Positions 27,463 through 36,422 of a DNA stretch of 64,000 nt are shown piece by piece. The position numbers and the translations under genes were made by a program. Under the pieces are notes generated by a model. The model did not search any database and was not told where the DNA came from. It saw only the letters and a program-made list of their open reading frames with translations. This DNA comes from an uncultured Eubacterium sp. (GTDB lineage Bacteria; Bacillota; Clostridia; Oscillospirales; Acutalibacteraceae): contig CAJOHE010000007.1 in NCBI GenBank assembly GCA_905234495.1, positions 77,146 to 141,145 of the forward strand. Reading direction: 5' to 3'. The number at the start of each line of letters is the position of its first letter. The stretch's first letter is position 1.

Positions 27463-28612
27463 GATTGCCTAATGCCGAAGCCACACTGTCCTGCATTTTT
27501 TCCGTGACGTGCATATATGTGTTCATTGTGAATCCCGCATCGGTGTGTCCAAGCATATGTGATATCGTCTTTATGTCCTGTCCCTGCTCTATCGACAGGG
27601 TTGCGAATGTGTGTCGCAGGTCATGAAACCGTATTTGCGGCACGCCCGCTCTTCTTTGTATTCTGTGAAGATTTCGGGTTACCGATGACGGGTCCCTGAC
27701 ATCGTGTGTTACGGGTGACGGGAATATCAGTCGTGTATCTATTCTCGCCTGTCTGCTCTTCAGTAGTATCAGATTCTGTACACACTCATCACATATTCTT
27801 ATCGTTCTGTGCGATGCTTCTGTTTTGGGACTTGATACCTTTAGTTCGGAGTTGATTCTTTGAACCTGCTTGTTTACGGTTATAGTCTTTTCTTCTTCGT
27901 TGAAGTCATCCCACGTCAGCGCAAGTATTTCGCCCAATCTTAAACCGGTGGTCAGTTCCAGAAGATAGAATTCATAACAGCCGGATTCTTTTGTTTCTCG
28001 TAAGAATGCACCCAAGTCATTTGCACTCAGCGTTTGCATTTCTTTCTTTTCTTCCTTTGGCAGTTGAACCTTGACGGCAGGATTTTTTTGGATTATTTCC
28101 TCATCAACGGCTTTCTGCAAGCAGGCTTTCAGAGCTATGTTTATGTCTTTTACCGTTTTTGCCGATAAGCCGTTGCCTCTTGTGCTTCTGCCTCTTGTTC
28201 TGCCGTCTTGAAACAGATCCGTTAAAACTTGCTGACACACAACCGTTGATATCTGATTAAGTTTCATACCACCGATTCGAGGCAGTATGTATGTTTCAAA
28301 CAGGAACTGATATCCTAATACGGTGTGTTCTTTTACAGTAGGCTTGCAGAAGGATTCGAGCCATATTCCATACCATTCTCTCATTGTTGGTTCCGATGAA
28401 TTAAGATAGGCACAGCGATTCAAAATCTGCTGTGCCTGTTCATTCTCATCAATTGCCTTTTTCAGTTTTTCCTTGCATTCTGCCTGAGATTTTGCAAAAA
28501 CGGACTTTCTGACTCTTTTTCCGTCTTTAATCTCACCGGTGTAGTATATGCCTTCCCATCTGCCGTCATTTCTTTTTCTTAGGCTGCCTTCGCCTTTTGC
28601 TCTTTTTGCCAT
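27404..28612 (-). CDS. int: tyrosine recombinase / ICE integrase
   Basis: The 402-residue enzyme catalyses integration and excision of the element at the tRNA-Arg site. The N-terminal AP2-like DNA-binding domain (GEGSLRKRNDGRWEGI) should bind arm sites. A core-binding SAM-like domain lies at about 75-180. The catalytic domain has Arg225 (TTGLRLGE), Lys263, His330 and Arg333 (FHDLRHTFATL), His356 (MLGHTD) and the nucleophile Tyr366. All key residues are present, so it should be active. It resembles Tn916-type Int. The start has an AGGAGG site. Its 3' end faces the tRNA, with the IS1182 element in between. Confidence 0.95.
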   Translation of the reverse strand: MAKRAKGEGSLRKRNDGRWEGIYYTGEIKDGKRVRKSVFAKSQAECKEKLKKAIDENEQAQQILNRCAYLNSSEPTMREWYGIWLESFCKPTVKEHTVLGYQFLFETYILPRIGGMKLNQISTVVCQQVLTDLFQDGRTRGRSTRGNGLSAKTVKDINIALKACLQKAVDEEIIQKNPAVKVQLPKEEKKEMQTLSANDLGAFLRETKESGCYEFYLLELTTGLRLGEILALTWDDFNEEEKTITVNKQVQRINSELKVSSPKTEASHRTIRICDECVQNLILLKSRQARIDTRLIFPSPVTHDVRDPSSVTRNLHRIQRRAGVPQIRFHDLRHTFATLSIEQGQDIKTISHMLGHTDAGFTMNTYMHVTEKMQDSVASALGNLMTEKQNEKPAKKIVRMPA

Positions 28613-28699
28613 GCTTGTTACCTCCTGACAATTTATTATTGCAACACAAACATATCACATAGAAGGTCATATATCCAGATAAATCCGTAGACAATACGG

Positions 28700-28903
28700 T
28701 TACAGATTTCGAGTGCAATTTTTCTCAACCCATGCCTTTAACTGCTCGGTTGGAATCGTTTTTCTTTTCCCTATTGTTACTACAGGGAACGAGGCATCTT
28801 CGCTTATGAGTTTATACAAACTCGGAGCCGACACACCGAGCAGTTCAGCGGCTTGCGGTATTGTAATAAACATCGGCATTTCTTCAAAATTGTGATATTT
28901 CAT
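28700..28903 (-). CDS. xis: excisionase-like MerR/Xis DNA-binding protein
   Basis: The 67-residue protein has one winged-helix of the HTH_17/excisionase type, ITIPQAAELLGVSAPSLYKL, followed by a basic strand VVTIGKRKTIP and a final helix. Position directly upstream of int in the same direction fits the directionality factor that bends attachment DNA for excision. The ATG at 28903 has AAAGG upstream; a longer ORF with 21 extra residues lacks a site. It is 10 bases from the gene upstream. Confidence 0.85.
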   Translation of the reverse strand: MKYHNFEEMPMFITIPQAAELLGVSAPSLYKLISEDASFPVVTIGKRKTIPTEQLKAWVEKNCTRNL

Positions 28904-28913
28904 TTTGGACCTT

Positions 28914-29207
28914 TCATTCAAATTTATTGATGGTGTATATATTACTGAGCTGCCTTTTGCCGTCATAGGAGTATCGCTTTGTTTTGCTGATAAACCCCTT
29001 TTCTTCTAATCCCTGCAAATACTTGTCGAGAGAAGACATACACTTTATCTTGCATTTCTTTGCTATCGTTGCTCTGCTGGGCCAGCATTGATTCTGCTTG
29101 TCCTTACATCGTACTAAGTATGAGAGAACGAAGAATTCCTGCGCCGTTATGTCGCTTTCAAAAATGTCATTCGGCAAAAGGAAGAAGTTACCTTTTTTCT
29201 TGTTCAT
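28914..29207 (-). CDS. winged-helix protein, replisome-organiser-like
   Basis: The 97-residue protein is a helix-turn-helix domain of the HTH_36 type: LSYLVRCKDKQNQCWPSRAT is the helical core typical of phage and ICE replication-initiator N termini. It is followed by a recognition segment and a wing KTKRYSYDGKRQLSN. It lacks the C-terminal replication domain of full organisers. It may regulate int/xis or assist replication of the circular form. It lies between xis and a stable hairpin downstream of virD4. Confidence 0.7.
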   Translation of the reverse strand: MNKKKGNFFLLPNDIFESDITAQEFFVLSYLVRCKDKQNQCWPSRATIAKKCKIKCMSSLDKYLQGLEEKGFISKTKRYSYDGKRQLSNIYTINKFE

Positions 29208-29262
29208 TTTTCTCCTTTTGAAATTTCAGAGGGCTTTCATATTGTTTGTGATAGAATAATTA

Positions 29263-29296
29263 GACCGGGGATAGTCTGTATATTAAACCCCGGTCC
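29263..29296. terminator. stable intergenic hairpin downstream of virD4
   Basis: A perfect 8-bp GC-rich stem (29263-29270 with 29288-29295) encloses a 17-base loop. The T-run follows it on the plus strand only. On the minus strand, in which the genes run, no T-run is seen, so it may protect or process mRNA rather than stop transcription. Confidence 0.5.
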
Positions 29297-29299
29297 TTT

Positions 29300-31183
29300 T
29301 TATTCTGTTTTGTCGGATTTGGTTTTTCCTTTTGGTGATGTGTGTACTTGAAACTCACTCGGATCGAATATCTCTGTCACATCTTCGGAGGTATCGCCGT
29401 ATGGCGAACCGTATTCTTGCTGAAGTCTTGCAAGTGTTTCCTCGGCAGTTCGTATTTCTTCTTCCTCTTGAGCAAGCTCCTTTTCCTTTTCGGGTCTGTA
29501 CTTGCGGATTATACCCTTGCGGATTTCTTCCTTGTCGGCATATTTAACTATACGATTACCTTTTTCCTCAACCGAATAAGGTTCTTCAAACTCGATTCCC
29601 CATTCAAAGAAGAGTCGCAGTTTAACCTTGATGGGATGAAATCCCGTTTTCATTACAATGAACTGACCTTTTGGAAGCGATTTCAGTTCTTCGGGTGTCA
29701 TAAGCGGGCGTTCCATCATCTGTAGAGATTCTGACGGATTCTCTCTGCCCCTGTTGACCGTTCCGGACATTACCGTTCTGCTGCCGAGTGCTTTTGACAA
29801 TACATCAGCAGACGAACTGTTTGGAGCAAAACCGCCGAATAATGTGAGCTGCGTGTTGTCGATAATGATATCGGAGCCCTCTTTGCCGTAATTCTTTTCA
29901 AGCTGCGCAAATGATTGTATGATTGGCACAATTTGTAAGCGTCTTGAACGTGACGCCGAAAACATCATTTCAGCGCTTTCAATTTTTGGAAGCGTGCCGA
30001 ACTCATCGCAGAAAAATACACAACGGTTTTTGAGCTTGCCGCCGTTTTCATCCGCAACGGCAAGTATTTCTCTGTATAACTGCTGTATGATAAGTGAAAT
30101 CATGAAGAACGTGTTCGGGTTTTCTTCGGGCATAACAAGGAATATGGCTGACTTCTGATTGCAGAATTTCTCTGCATCAATTTCCGTATCAAAGCACAGT
30201 ATTTGTTCGAGTTCTGAATCAAGGAAGGTGTTAAGTCTTGAGAGTGCTGTTGACATAACTGACGCCATACTCTGCTCGGCGGTGTTCAGTGCTGCGCCTG
30301 CAAACCATTTCGCCTTGTGGTCATCGGGAAGCAGTTCGAGCAGCAACTGAAATTGATTCTTTTTCTTTTGCCTGCGATCTGTTGACGGAGCAAAGAGTTC
30401 CTGAATAATTTTGAAGACAGATACAATATGTCTTTCTTCGGGTTTGCAGAATTCCGCAACAAGCAATATCGTAGCAGTCAGTAATCCTTCGGCGGCATCA
30501 TAGAAGTATGCGTTCTGACCAAAGGAAGCCGCATCCATGCCCGACAGTATGATTGTTTTGGAGATGATTTTTGCATACTTTTCCGCCTTTGCTTTATACA
30601 CCAGTTTATCGGGATCATCGGCATATAAATCCATATATTTGTTGACAAGGTGCAGAAGATTATTGCCGTTACTTTTGGTCGGATTTCGCAGGTCAATTAC
30701 AGATATGTTGTATCCGTAATACTTCTTTGCAATTGTTCCGTAGTTTCTCATGATATCGCCCTTTGTGTCGGTTGAGAGAAAACTCATCCCGCTTGCAAGG
30801 GCGTATTCGATACACGGGTACATCCAATATGCAGTTTTACCGACACCTGCCGCACCTATCATTAAAGCATGAACATCGCCTGTATCAATGAGTGCTGTGA
30901 TGTTTCCTTTTGTTCCGTTACAACCAACAACGATACCTTGTTCTTCGGTTTTAGGTAACTCTTTACCTTTTCTCCACGCCTTTGGATTGAACGGAATTGA
31001 TTTGTACATAGTGCGAATTTCCTTTTTCATAGCCCATCGTGCCGTACCATGTTGACCGTCACCAACAGTTTTGTTCTTGATTCTGTTAAGACTGTACATA
31101 TGAGAGAGTAAGGTAACGCCGCCGAGAACGATAAACATAACCGTGGCGGCAATAATCAGTCCTATTGGATTGCTTGGCTGCAT
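29300..31183 (-). CDS. virD4: VirD4/TraG-type coupling protein (T4CP)
   Basis: This 627-residue ATPase recognises the relaxosome and other substrates and hands them to the mating channel. Two membrane helices would be usual; one clear helix at about residues 8-30 is seen. The Walker A motif GAAGVGKT is at 110-117, and the Walker B strand CVFFCDEFGTLP near 350. It matches the VirD4-like family of Tn1549/CTn elements (the CD1115 type of C. difficile). The C terminus is charged and lacks the acidic-hydrophobic tail seen on many other element proteins. The start overlaps the upstream Toprim gene by 22 bases. Confidence 0.93.
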   Translation of the reverse strand: MQPSNPIGLIIAATVMFIVLGGVTLLSHMYSLNRIKNKTVGDGQHGTARWAMKKEIRTMYKSIPFNPKAWRKGKELPKTEEQGIVVGCNGTKGNITALIDTGDVHALMIGAAGVGKTAYWMYPCIEYALASGMSFLSTDTKGDIMRNYGTIAKKYYGYNISVIDLRNPTKSNGNNLLHLVNKYMDLYADDPDKLVYKAKAEKYAKIISKTIILSGMDAASFGQNAYFYDAAEGLLTATILLVAEFCKPEERHIVSVFKIIQELFAPSTDRRQKKKNQFQLLLELLPDDHKAKWFAGAALNTAEQSMASVMSTALSRLNTFLDSELEQILCFDTEIDAEKFCNQKSAIFLVMPEENPNTFFMISLIIQQLYREILAVADENGGKLKNRCVFFCDEFGTLPKIESAEMMFSASRSRRLQIVPIIQSFAQLEKNYGKEGSDIIIDNTQLTLFGGFAPNSSSADVLSKALGSRTVMSGTVNRGRENPSESLQMMERPLMTPEELKSLPKGQFIVMKTGFHPIKVKLRLFFEWGIEFEEPYSVEEKGNRIVKYADKEEIRKGIIRKYRPEKEKELAQEEEEIRTAEETLARLQQEYGSPYGDTSEDVTEIFDPSEFQVHTSPKGKTKSDKTE

Positions 31184-32082
31184 TGTTCTTCCTCACTTTC
31201 TACAAGTTCTTTCAAATCCTCATTCCAATCTTTATTGTTTGGCACAAGGATTTTGCAGTCGTATCCCATTTCCGATAACTTGGTTGCAATTCGCTCATCA
31301 AACTCCAGTCCTTTCAGATCGTTATCCAAGCAAAGATACACTTTGTTCAGTTCGGGATTATCTTTAAGGCATTGAATAAGAGCCATATCCGAAACGCCGC
31401 AGGCGGCAACATAGGTATGTTCCTGCCATTCCTTATCATTCATACAGACAAACGATATAAGGTCAATCGGTGCCTCAAACAGATACACTTCATTACTTGT
31501 GCCGTTCCAATGGAAACTGTATTTGTCATCGCTGCTTTCAATGTTGCCTTTGAAGTTTCCGTACACTCCTCGCAGATGAGCGTGTTTAGCTTCTTCGTTT
31601 TCATCAATGCCTACAAACACGACATTCTTGTATCCCTTGTTTGAAGTCTGATATATCAATCCTGCGTCAATGAAATCTTCAACAACATCTTCGTCAATTT
31701 TTCTGACTTCAATCAAATAATTCTCCGCCGCATCGTTTGAGCTATCCTCCGGCGGAAGCCGAAAGGGTTTCGGTGTATGCGGCTGATATACTCTCGGCTT
31801 TGTGTAGATTGTTTCTCCGCCTTTGCCGTCAAGCAGATAATTTACTGCATCGGCAAAGGATTTATTCATAAACCTGCGGACAAAGTCAATGGCGTTGCCT
31901 CGCTTGTGTTCGTACTGATGATAGAATATGTTTCCTTTGATGCTGACTTTTTGGTCGCCGTCATACCAACGATACCAGCTTCCTTCTTTTTTTAGGTCTT
32001 CACCTTGTGATTTGAGAAGGTCAACCAAATCAACCTGTCCGGCTCTTTCTATTTCTTCATCTGAAAATTTAATGTAAGGCAT
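31162..32082 (-). CDS. DUF3991/Toprim primase-like protein
   Basis: The 306-residue protein has an N-terminal CHC2-like domain without its zinc-binding cysteines (about 1-75), a DUF3991 segment (about 120-185), and a Toprim domain. The Toprim domain shows Glu in YLFEAPIDLIS and the acidic pair in YLCLDNDLKG. Such proteins sit near relaxases in clostridial ICEs and may act in DNA priming after transfer, but activity is not proven. The C terminus is acidic then CSQAIQ, one of the recurring tails. It overlaps virD4 and so is probably coupled to it. Confidence 0.82.
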   Translation of the reverse strand: MPYIKFSDEEIERAGQVDLVDLLKSQGEDLKKEGSWYRWYDGDQKVSIKGNIFYHQYEHKRGNAIDFVRRFMNKSFADAVNYLLDGKGGETIYTKPRVYQPHTPKPFRLPPEDSSNDAAENYLIEVRKIDEDVVEDFIDAGLIYQTSNKGYKNVVFVGIDENEEAKHAHLRGVYGNFKGNIESSDDKYSFHWNGTSNEVYLFEAPIDLISFVCMNDKEWQEHTYVAACGVSDMALIQCLKDNPELNKVYLCLDNDLKGLEFDERIATKLSEMGYDCKILVPNNKDWNEDLKELVESEEEQCSQAIQ

Positions 32083-32083
32083 A

Positions 32084-32266
32084 TCATTCTCCTTTGTTAT
32101 GAGGTTGTTTTGATTTAACTTTGTAACGAGGACACCTTATCAGAACCGCACGAAAACTTTGCTTGCAACCAAATCGGCAGGTTAAGCACTTTTTGTTATA
32201 CTCAATCTTTCCGAATTCATTTTTAAAGAACGCCCAGTTCGTTCTTGGTTTCTTGGATTTGCTCAA
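32084..32266 (-). CDS. small Cys-containing protein, unknown
   Basis: The 60-residue product starts at a TTG at 32266 with AGGAGG eight bases upstream; other starts overlap that site. It has four Cys/His-type ligands in a CLTCRFGCKQ then RCPRYK arrangement, which may bind zinc. It is basic and may bind nucleic acid. The stop lies two bases before the Toprim gene start, so it belongs to the virD4 operon and is its first gene, downstream of two terminators. No family was recognised. Confidence 0.55.
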   Translation of the reverse strand: MSKSKKPRTNWAFFKNEFGKIEYNKKCLTCRFGCKQSFRAVLIRCPRYKVKSKQPHNKGE

Positions 32267-32314
32267 ATACAACACCTCCTGAAAGTTAATCTTTTAGAGG
32301 TATATATCCCTCAT

Positions 32315-32345
32315 AAAAAACGGGACAAAACGCAGGGTTTTGTCC
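32315..32345 (-). terminator. minus-strand rho-independent terminator
   Basis: A perfect 8-bp stem (32323-32330 with 32338-32345) is followed on the minus strand by CG and TTTTTT. It separates the relaxase/HipA transcript from the virD4 group. The stretch 32346-32447 has a short coding-like frame without a start but no convincing gene. Confidence 0.75.
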
Positions 32346-32439
32346 TAACATTTCGCCTGTATCGTCTTTTTATTCTTTTGGCGGATAGTTTCTCTAACTG
32401 CTGCAAGTCATCGTTATTTGGCGTTTCAGATGTACTTAA

Positions 32440-32474
32440 AATAGAAAAATCGCAGCACTTTTTGTACTGCGATT
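32440..32474 (-). terminator. terminator of the HipA-like gene
   Basis: An 8-bp perfect stem (32448-32455 with 32467-32474), extended by an AC/GT pair step, is followed on the minus strand by TTTCTATTTT. It lies 20 bases after the stop of the HipA-like gene. Confidence 0.75.
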
Positions 32475-32493
32475 CTTTTCATATTATTCGCTT

Positions 32494-33717
32494 TTACATA
32501 GTGATTACCGACTGATAGTCTTCTGCAACGTCTTCGTCTACATCTGCATCGGTATCGTCAACTCTTTGAGCAGGCGTTTGCGCCATTCCTTGCAAGGTTT
32601 TGATTCTGTCTGTTACAGATTTGATGATTGTTTGCTTTCTTTCTTCATCGATAAAGTCATTATCATTATCGCTCAGGATATCATATATTTCCTTATCAAT
32701 ACCCTTCAGGCTTTCGAAGTCTATCCAGTCAAACGATGACACCAATTTTATTTGTTCTTCGTGTGTTTTCTTAAACGGTTTGCAGCCAAAGCGATTGAAG
32801 CGGTTTGTCAGTCTGTCATATCCGAGAGATGAGCCGCTGTCATAGATAGGAGCTACGCCTATCCATTCTAATGTTTCTGCATTGCGGATCAATCCGAAAT
32901 TGTTTTGGTGCCTATCTTCATTTGAGATGATATAGTCCACAACAATCATTCGGTCAACCTGCTGGGCGATGTCGTCAACACCTAACGCTTTACAACAGTT
33001 GATATAGTGCTGATAAACTGATGTGCTGTTATCCTTCTTTTGCGTCTGCATAACTCTCCATGCACTTACCAAGTCAGTGTTGTTGTCAACAAAGTCTTCG
33101 CAAACGCTGTACGGTTCTCCGTCATCCCAGATAATTGTATACGGAATATGCTTTATTCCAAGTCTGCGCATAACTGCAGAAGCAATTACCTCGTTAAACG
33201 GTTGCTGCATAAACGGATTACTTCCCGCTTTAATCAAGCATCGTTTACCGTCGATGATTTTCCATCTTTTCTTTAAGAAACCATCTGAGGTATTATCAGG
33301 CGAACTGAGATTGATGTGTTTTGAGCTCTTGCCTTTACCGAACAGAATGTCACCGATGTCTTCCGAAAACGGATTGTCGAAGAAGTTTACGTCTTTCCAT
33401 TCAATATCTGAATTAATCGGCTTTATCCAATACTGGTCTGACAGACTTAATCCGAAACACTTTGTCAAGAGCATAGTGCTGTCGGTAATGTTAAGTTGTT
33501 TCAACGCCTTTTCGACACCCGAACGACTTGTGGGGATTGCTCTGTCCTTCCACCATTCTCCAAGTGCGGCTCTGTCGATTATACCTTTTTTATATCCGAC
33601 ACCGACAGGAAGATGACGATAATCATACACCTGACCGATTTTCGAGATATATCCGGTTTGTTCGCTTATATGCAGTTCGGCAATCTGAACATTCTTATGC
33701 ATCAGAATATAATTCAT
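32494..33717 (-). CDS. HipA-like kinase domain protein
   Basis: The 407-residue protein has the HipA layout: an N-terminal beta domain (about 1-100) and a C-terminal kinase fold. The catalytic loop is NEDRHQNNFGL (catalytic Asp, metal-binding Asn), and the DFG-equivalent PIYDSGSSLG follows about 20 residues later. HipA toxins phosphorylate aminoacyl-tRNA synthetases and are normally held by HipB. No HipB or Xre-type partner is adjacent here. The C terminus is very acidic then ends SVITM. The ATG at 33717 has AGGAGG seven bases upstream, and 13 residues of the longer ORF are discarded. It follows the relaxase gene in the same direction and ends at two terminators. Confidence 0.82.
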   Translation of the reverse strand: MNYILMHKNVQIAELHISEQTGYISKIGQVYDYRHLPVGVGYKKGIIDRAALGEWWKDRAIPTSRSGVEKALKQLNITDSTMLLTKCFGLSLSDQYWIKPINSDIEWKDVNFFDNPFSEDIGDILFGKGKSSKHINLSSPDNTSDGFLKKRWKIIDGKRCLIKAGSNPFMQQPFNEVIASAVMRRLGIKHIPYTIIWDDGEPYSVCEDFVDNNTDLVSAWRVMQTQKKDNSTSVYQHYINCCKALGVDDIAQQVDRMIVVDYIISNEDRHQNNFGLIRNAETLEWIGVAPIYDSGSSLGYDRLTNRFNRFGCKPFKKTHEEQIKLVSSFDWIDFESLKGIDKEIYDILSDNDNDFIDEERKQTIIKSVTDRIKTLQGMAQTPAQRVDDTDADVDEDVAEDYQSVITM

Positions 33718-33789
33718 AATCGTCCCTCCTGTTTTAGTCTTTTTTTCATTATACACATTATTCCTTTCAAAATCAACTTAAAGATATTA

Positions 33790-35988
33790 TTACATAGATA
33801 TTTTCAAGCCGTGAGCTCGTTTCTTCTCATCAATCTTTTTCCTCTCTTTGCGATCAACAGTCTGTGGCTTTTTCTGACGGTTGTCGTTCTGCTTCTTAAC
33901 AAGGTTTGAAATGTGGTGCAGAAAACTGATTGTTCCGGTTGCGAAATAACTATCTCGCTGTTTGTGGATGTTATACAGCATCTGCTCTGCATACTCATTT
34001 CCTTGTTCAGCGGCATATTTGAGATATGCAATAGCGGCTTGGTAATCTTTTGCTATACCGTCAGTTCCGTAATAGTAGAGTTTGCCGAGTTGATAATATG
34101 CAAATATATTTCCTTTTTCGCCCGCAAGAGAATAAAATTCGATTGCTTTTCTCATATCGAGTTTTGTTGGCTCGGAGGAATATATTTTTCCAAGCAAATA
34201 GGCAGCATTCGAATTTTCCTTTGATGCTGCCTTTTTTAAATACTCAATTGCTTTTTCCAAATCTCTTGGAGTGTCGGTGCCTCTGTATAGAATCTTGCCG
34301 AGATAGTATTCTGCGTAGACAAAGTTTTTGTCTGCTGATTCCGTAATGAACTTCAATCCGTTTTCTGTATCCTTTTCAATCTCTGTACCGTCAAAGAACA
34401 GTTTACCGATTGTATAGGCAGCATATTTGTTGCCTTTCTCGGCAGAGGAAAGCAGAAGGTCAACGGCTCTTACTATATCTTTCGGTAAGTCTTCACCTTT
34501 AAGCAAAGTCTTTCCGAGCAGATATTCTGCATATTCATTTCCCTTAACTATCGCTCTCTCCAACCATTCAGCCGCTTTTTCAATATTCTTTCCCTGATGA
34601 ATACCGTTCAGGAATATCTTGCCGAGTTGATACATAGCAACGTCATTTCCTTTTTTGGCTGATTTTTCAAACCACATTACTGCATCATCGGGACTGAATT
34701 CGGAATTGTCTTTATCCAGCAGATATCTCGCAAGTTTATACTGCGACCAATGATTTCCTTTTCTTGCAGATGCAAGAAGTGAAAGATACTCGGCGCTCAA
34801 TTCGGGAACGTCACTTTCCGTTTCTTCGTCAGGAACATCGATGTCCATCGGTTCGGAATCAATCACTTCGGAATCAGCGATTATATTCAGTGCTTCCGTT
34901 ATAATCATATTCTTAATAGGTTTGAATTCCTTGTTCTGTGACAGAGGTATCTTTTCGGGGAGTGTGTCAGAATATGTTTTCAGCACTTCGTATCTGCTCT
35001 CATACCATAGGTTGTACAGTGATGAGATTCTCTCGTCTTTTTCAAGTTCACACACTATTTCGTCAATAATGTTTTTGATTGCAGGCGATAAATATCCGTA
35101 CACCTTTTTACCTTTTGTCTTTGAGAGTCTTTCGGCAAGCGATGTAAGCAACATTTCAATCTGCGGATTATCACACATACCCGAATTGATTTGTGCAACG
35201 AGCTGCTGCACAATCTCTCGGCTTGTCTGCTTGAGTTCATCTCTGTCGGTAGTCTGCTTTTCATAAACAGAAATCAAGTCCTGTTCAAAAATACTTTTTG
35301 CAAGAGAAGAACGCATCGCCTCTACACCTTTTTTATTCAAATATCCCTGATTGGTTTTACTTGAATATGCAATCAGGTGTATGTGTGGGTGATGCGTTTC
35401 GTTATGAAAGGCGGCATACCAATTTAGGTTTTCCATCGGTATTTTCAGGCTCTCGGACAACTGAGGCACTTGGGTTCGGAGCATATCTCTCCATCGCTTT
35501 CCGTTATTGAAGCCAAGCCGTTCTGCATCTTCTCTGCGTAGTGAAATGATTACGGTATACACATTACCCTGAAAGTTATTCAGTTCTTCCGACACTTTTG
35601 AGAGTTTGATTTTAACACCGTCATTGGTAAACAAACCATGTGATCCGAACCGCTCGGCACGAGGACGGGTAGCGATATAGTCAGCATAGGTTTTTGAACC
35701 TTTGATTTCAAACATATTATCTTCCAAAGTTCTGCTGATAAGTTCAGAGGCGTTTCCGCGATTTCTGTTTTTGATGTAATCCTGATACTCAATTGATTCC
35801 TTTGCATCGGGGAAATCAATCAGCATCTGTTTTATGAATTCACTTTGCTTTTTAGTTTCGGGAGCAAACTTTTTTGACTCGTCAATCTTCTCCACTCCTG
35901 AACGTGTGGCAATGTATCTCACATAATTACCGATAGTATTTCTGTCCGATGCTTTCAGGTACTTGAATTTTGTAACGAGCTTTGCCAT
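33790..35988 (-). CDS. mobL: MobL/MOBP-type relaxase fused to Sel1 repeats
   Basis: Relaxases nick oriT, stay attached to the 5' end and are carried into the recipient. Residues 1-240 match the MobL/MobP3 type: KYLKASDRNTIGNYVRYIATR at the start and the metal-binding triad His200-x-His202-x-His204 in THHPHIHLIAYS. Tyrosines in the first 30 residues are nicking candidates. A helical linker leads to about eight Sel1-like repeats of roughly 36 residues (about 405-690), for example AMYQLGKIFLNG and AYYQLGKLYYYG, which form a protein-binding superhelix. The C terminus is basic and ends HGLKISM. The gene starts one base inside the stop of the RHH gene. Confidence 0.9.
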   Translation of the reverse strand: MAKLVTKFKYLKASDRNTIGNYVRYIATRSGVEKIDESKKFAPETKKQSEFIKQMLIDFPDAKESIEYQDYIKNRNRGNASELISRTLEDNMFEIKGSKTYADYIATRPRAERFGSHGLFTNDGVKIKLSKVSEELNNFQGNVYTVIISLRREDAERLGFNNGKRWRDMLRTQVPQLSESLKIPMENLNWYAAFHNETHHPHIHLIAYSSKTNQGYLNKKGVEAMRSSLAKSIFEQDLISVYEKQTTDRDELKQTSREIVQQLVAQINSGMCDNPQIEMLLTSLAERLSKTKGKKVYGYLSPAIKNIIDEIVCELEKDERISSLYNLWYESRYEVLKTYSDTLPEKIPLSQNKEFKPIKNMIITEALNIIADSEVIDSEPMDIDVPDEETESDVPELSAEYLSLLASARKGNHWSQYKLARYLLDKDNSEFSPDDAVMWFEKSAKKGNDVAMYQLGKIFLNGIHQGKNIEKAAEWLERAIVKGNEYAEYLLGKTLLKGEDLPKDIVRAVDLLLSSAEKGNKYAAYTIGKLFFDGTEIEKDTENGLKFITESADKNFVYAEYYLGKILYRGTDTPRDLEKAIEYLKKAASKENSNAAYLLGKIYSSEPTKLDMRKAIEFYSLAGEKGNIFAYYQLGKLYYYGTDGIAKDYQAAIAYLKYAAEQGNEYAEQMLYNIHKQRDSYFATGTISFLHHISNLVKKQNDNRQKKPQTVDRKERKKIDEKKRAHGLKISM

Positions 35989-36410
35989 TACAATTCACCG
36001 TGCTGCCAGAGTTCGGCTGTATCAAAATCAAAATCACCGCTCAACCTTTTGACTTCGTTTACACATTCGCCGCGCAGACGGTCAAGCGTAACCTTGTCAA
36101 GTTTGTGGCTCGCTGCAATCAAATTCATAGTGATAGCGAGCTCTACAGCGAATTTAAATATCACTCTTGACAATTTATTTTCGCTTTCCTCAACAATACT
36201 TTTTACTGTTGAGGTGACAACGGAAGAATAAAAATCTCGGTTTTCCTTCTGAGAAAGATAACCGAGATAAAAAATAACCGCCTCTTCAACCAAATCATTT
36301 TTGGTTCTGAAGCCAAGCTGTTTATATGATTTGTTGATCTTATCAATCAATTCTTCCGACAGCCATACGGTATATCGTTTCTTTACGATTTTGTCTTCAT
36401 TTTCTGCCAT
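35988..36410 (-). CDS. ribbon-helix-helix relaxosome accessory protein (MobC-like)
   Basis: The 140-residue protein begins with a ribbon-helix-helix DNA-binding domain: RYTVWLSEELIDKINKSYKQ followed by a second helix, then a long helical C-terminal region. Small RHH proteins next to relaxases bind oriT and help open the nick site. It is translationally coupled to the relaxase (ATG/stop overlap), and the candidate oriT lies immediately upstream. The ATG at 36410 follows GGAGGG; the ORF's first four residues come before that site. Confidence 0.78.
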   Translation of the reverse strand: MAENEDKIVKKRYTVWLSEELIDKINKSYKQLGFRTKNDLVEEAVIFYLGYLSQKENRDFYSSVVTSTVKSIVEESENKLSRVIFKFAVELAITMNLIAASHKLDKVTLDRLRGECVNEVKRLSGDFDFDTAELWQHGEL

Positions 36411-36422
36411 AAGTCCCTCCAA

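Noticed and set aside
29263..29296. A minus-strand terminator for virD4
   Set aside because: The T-run follows the hairpin only on the plus strand, so termination in the gene direction is not supported.
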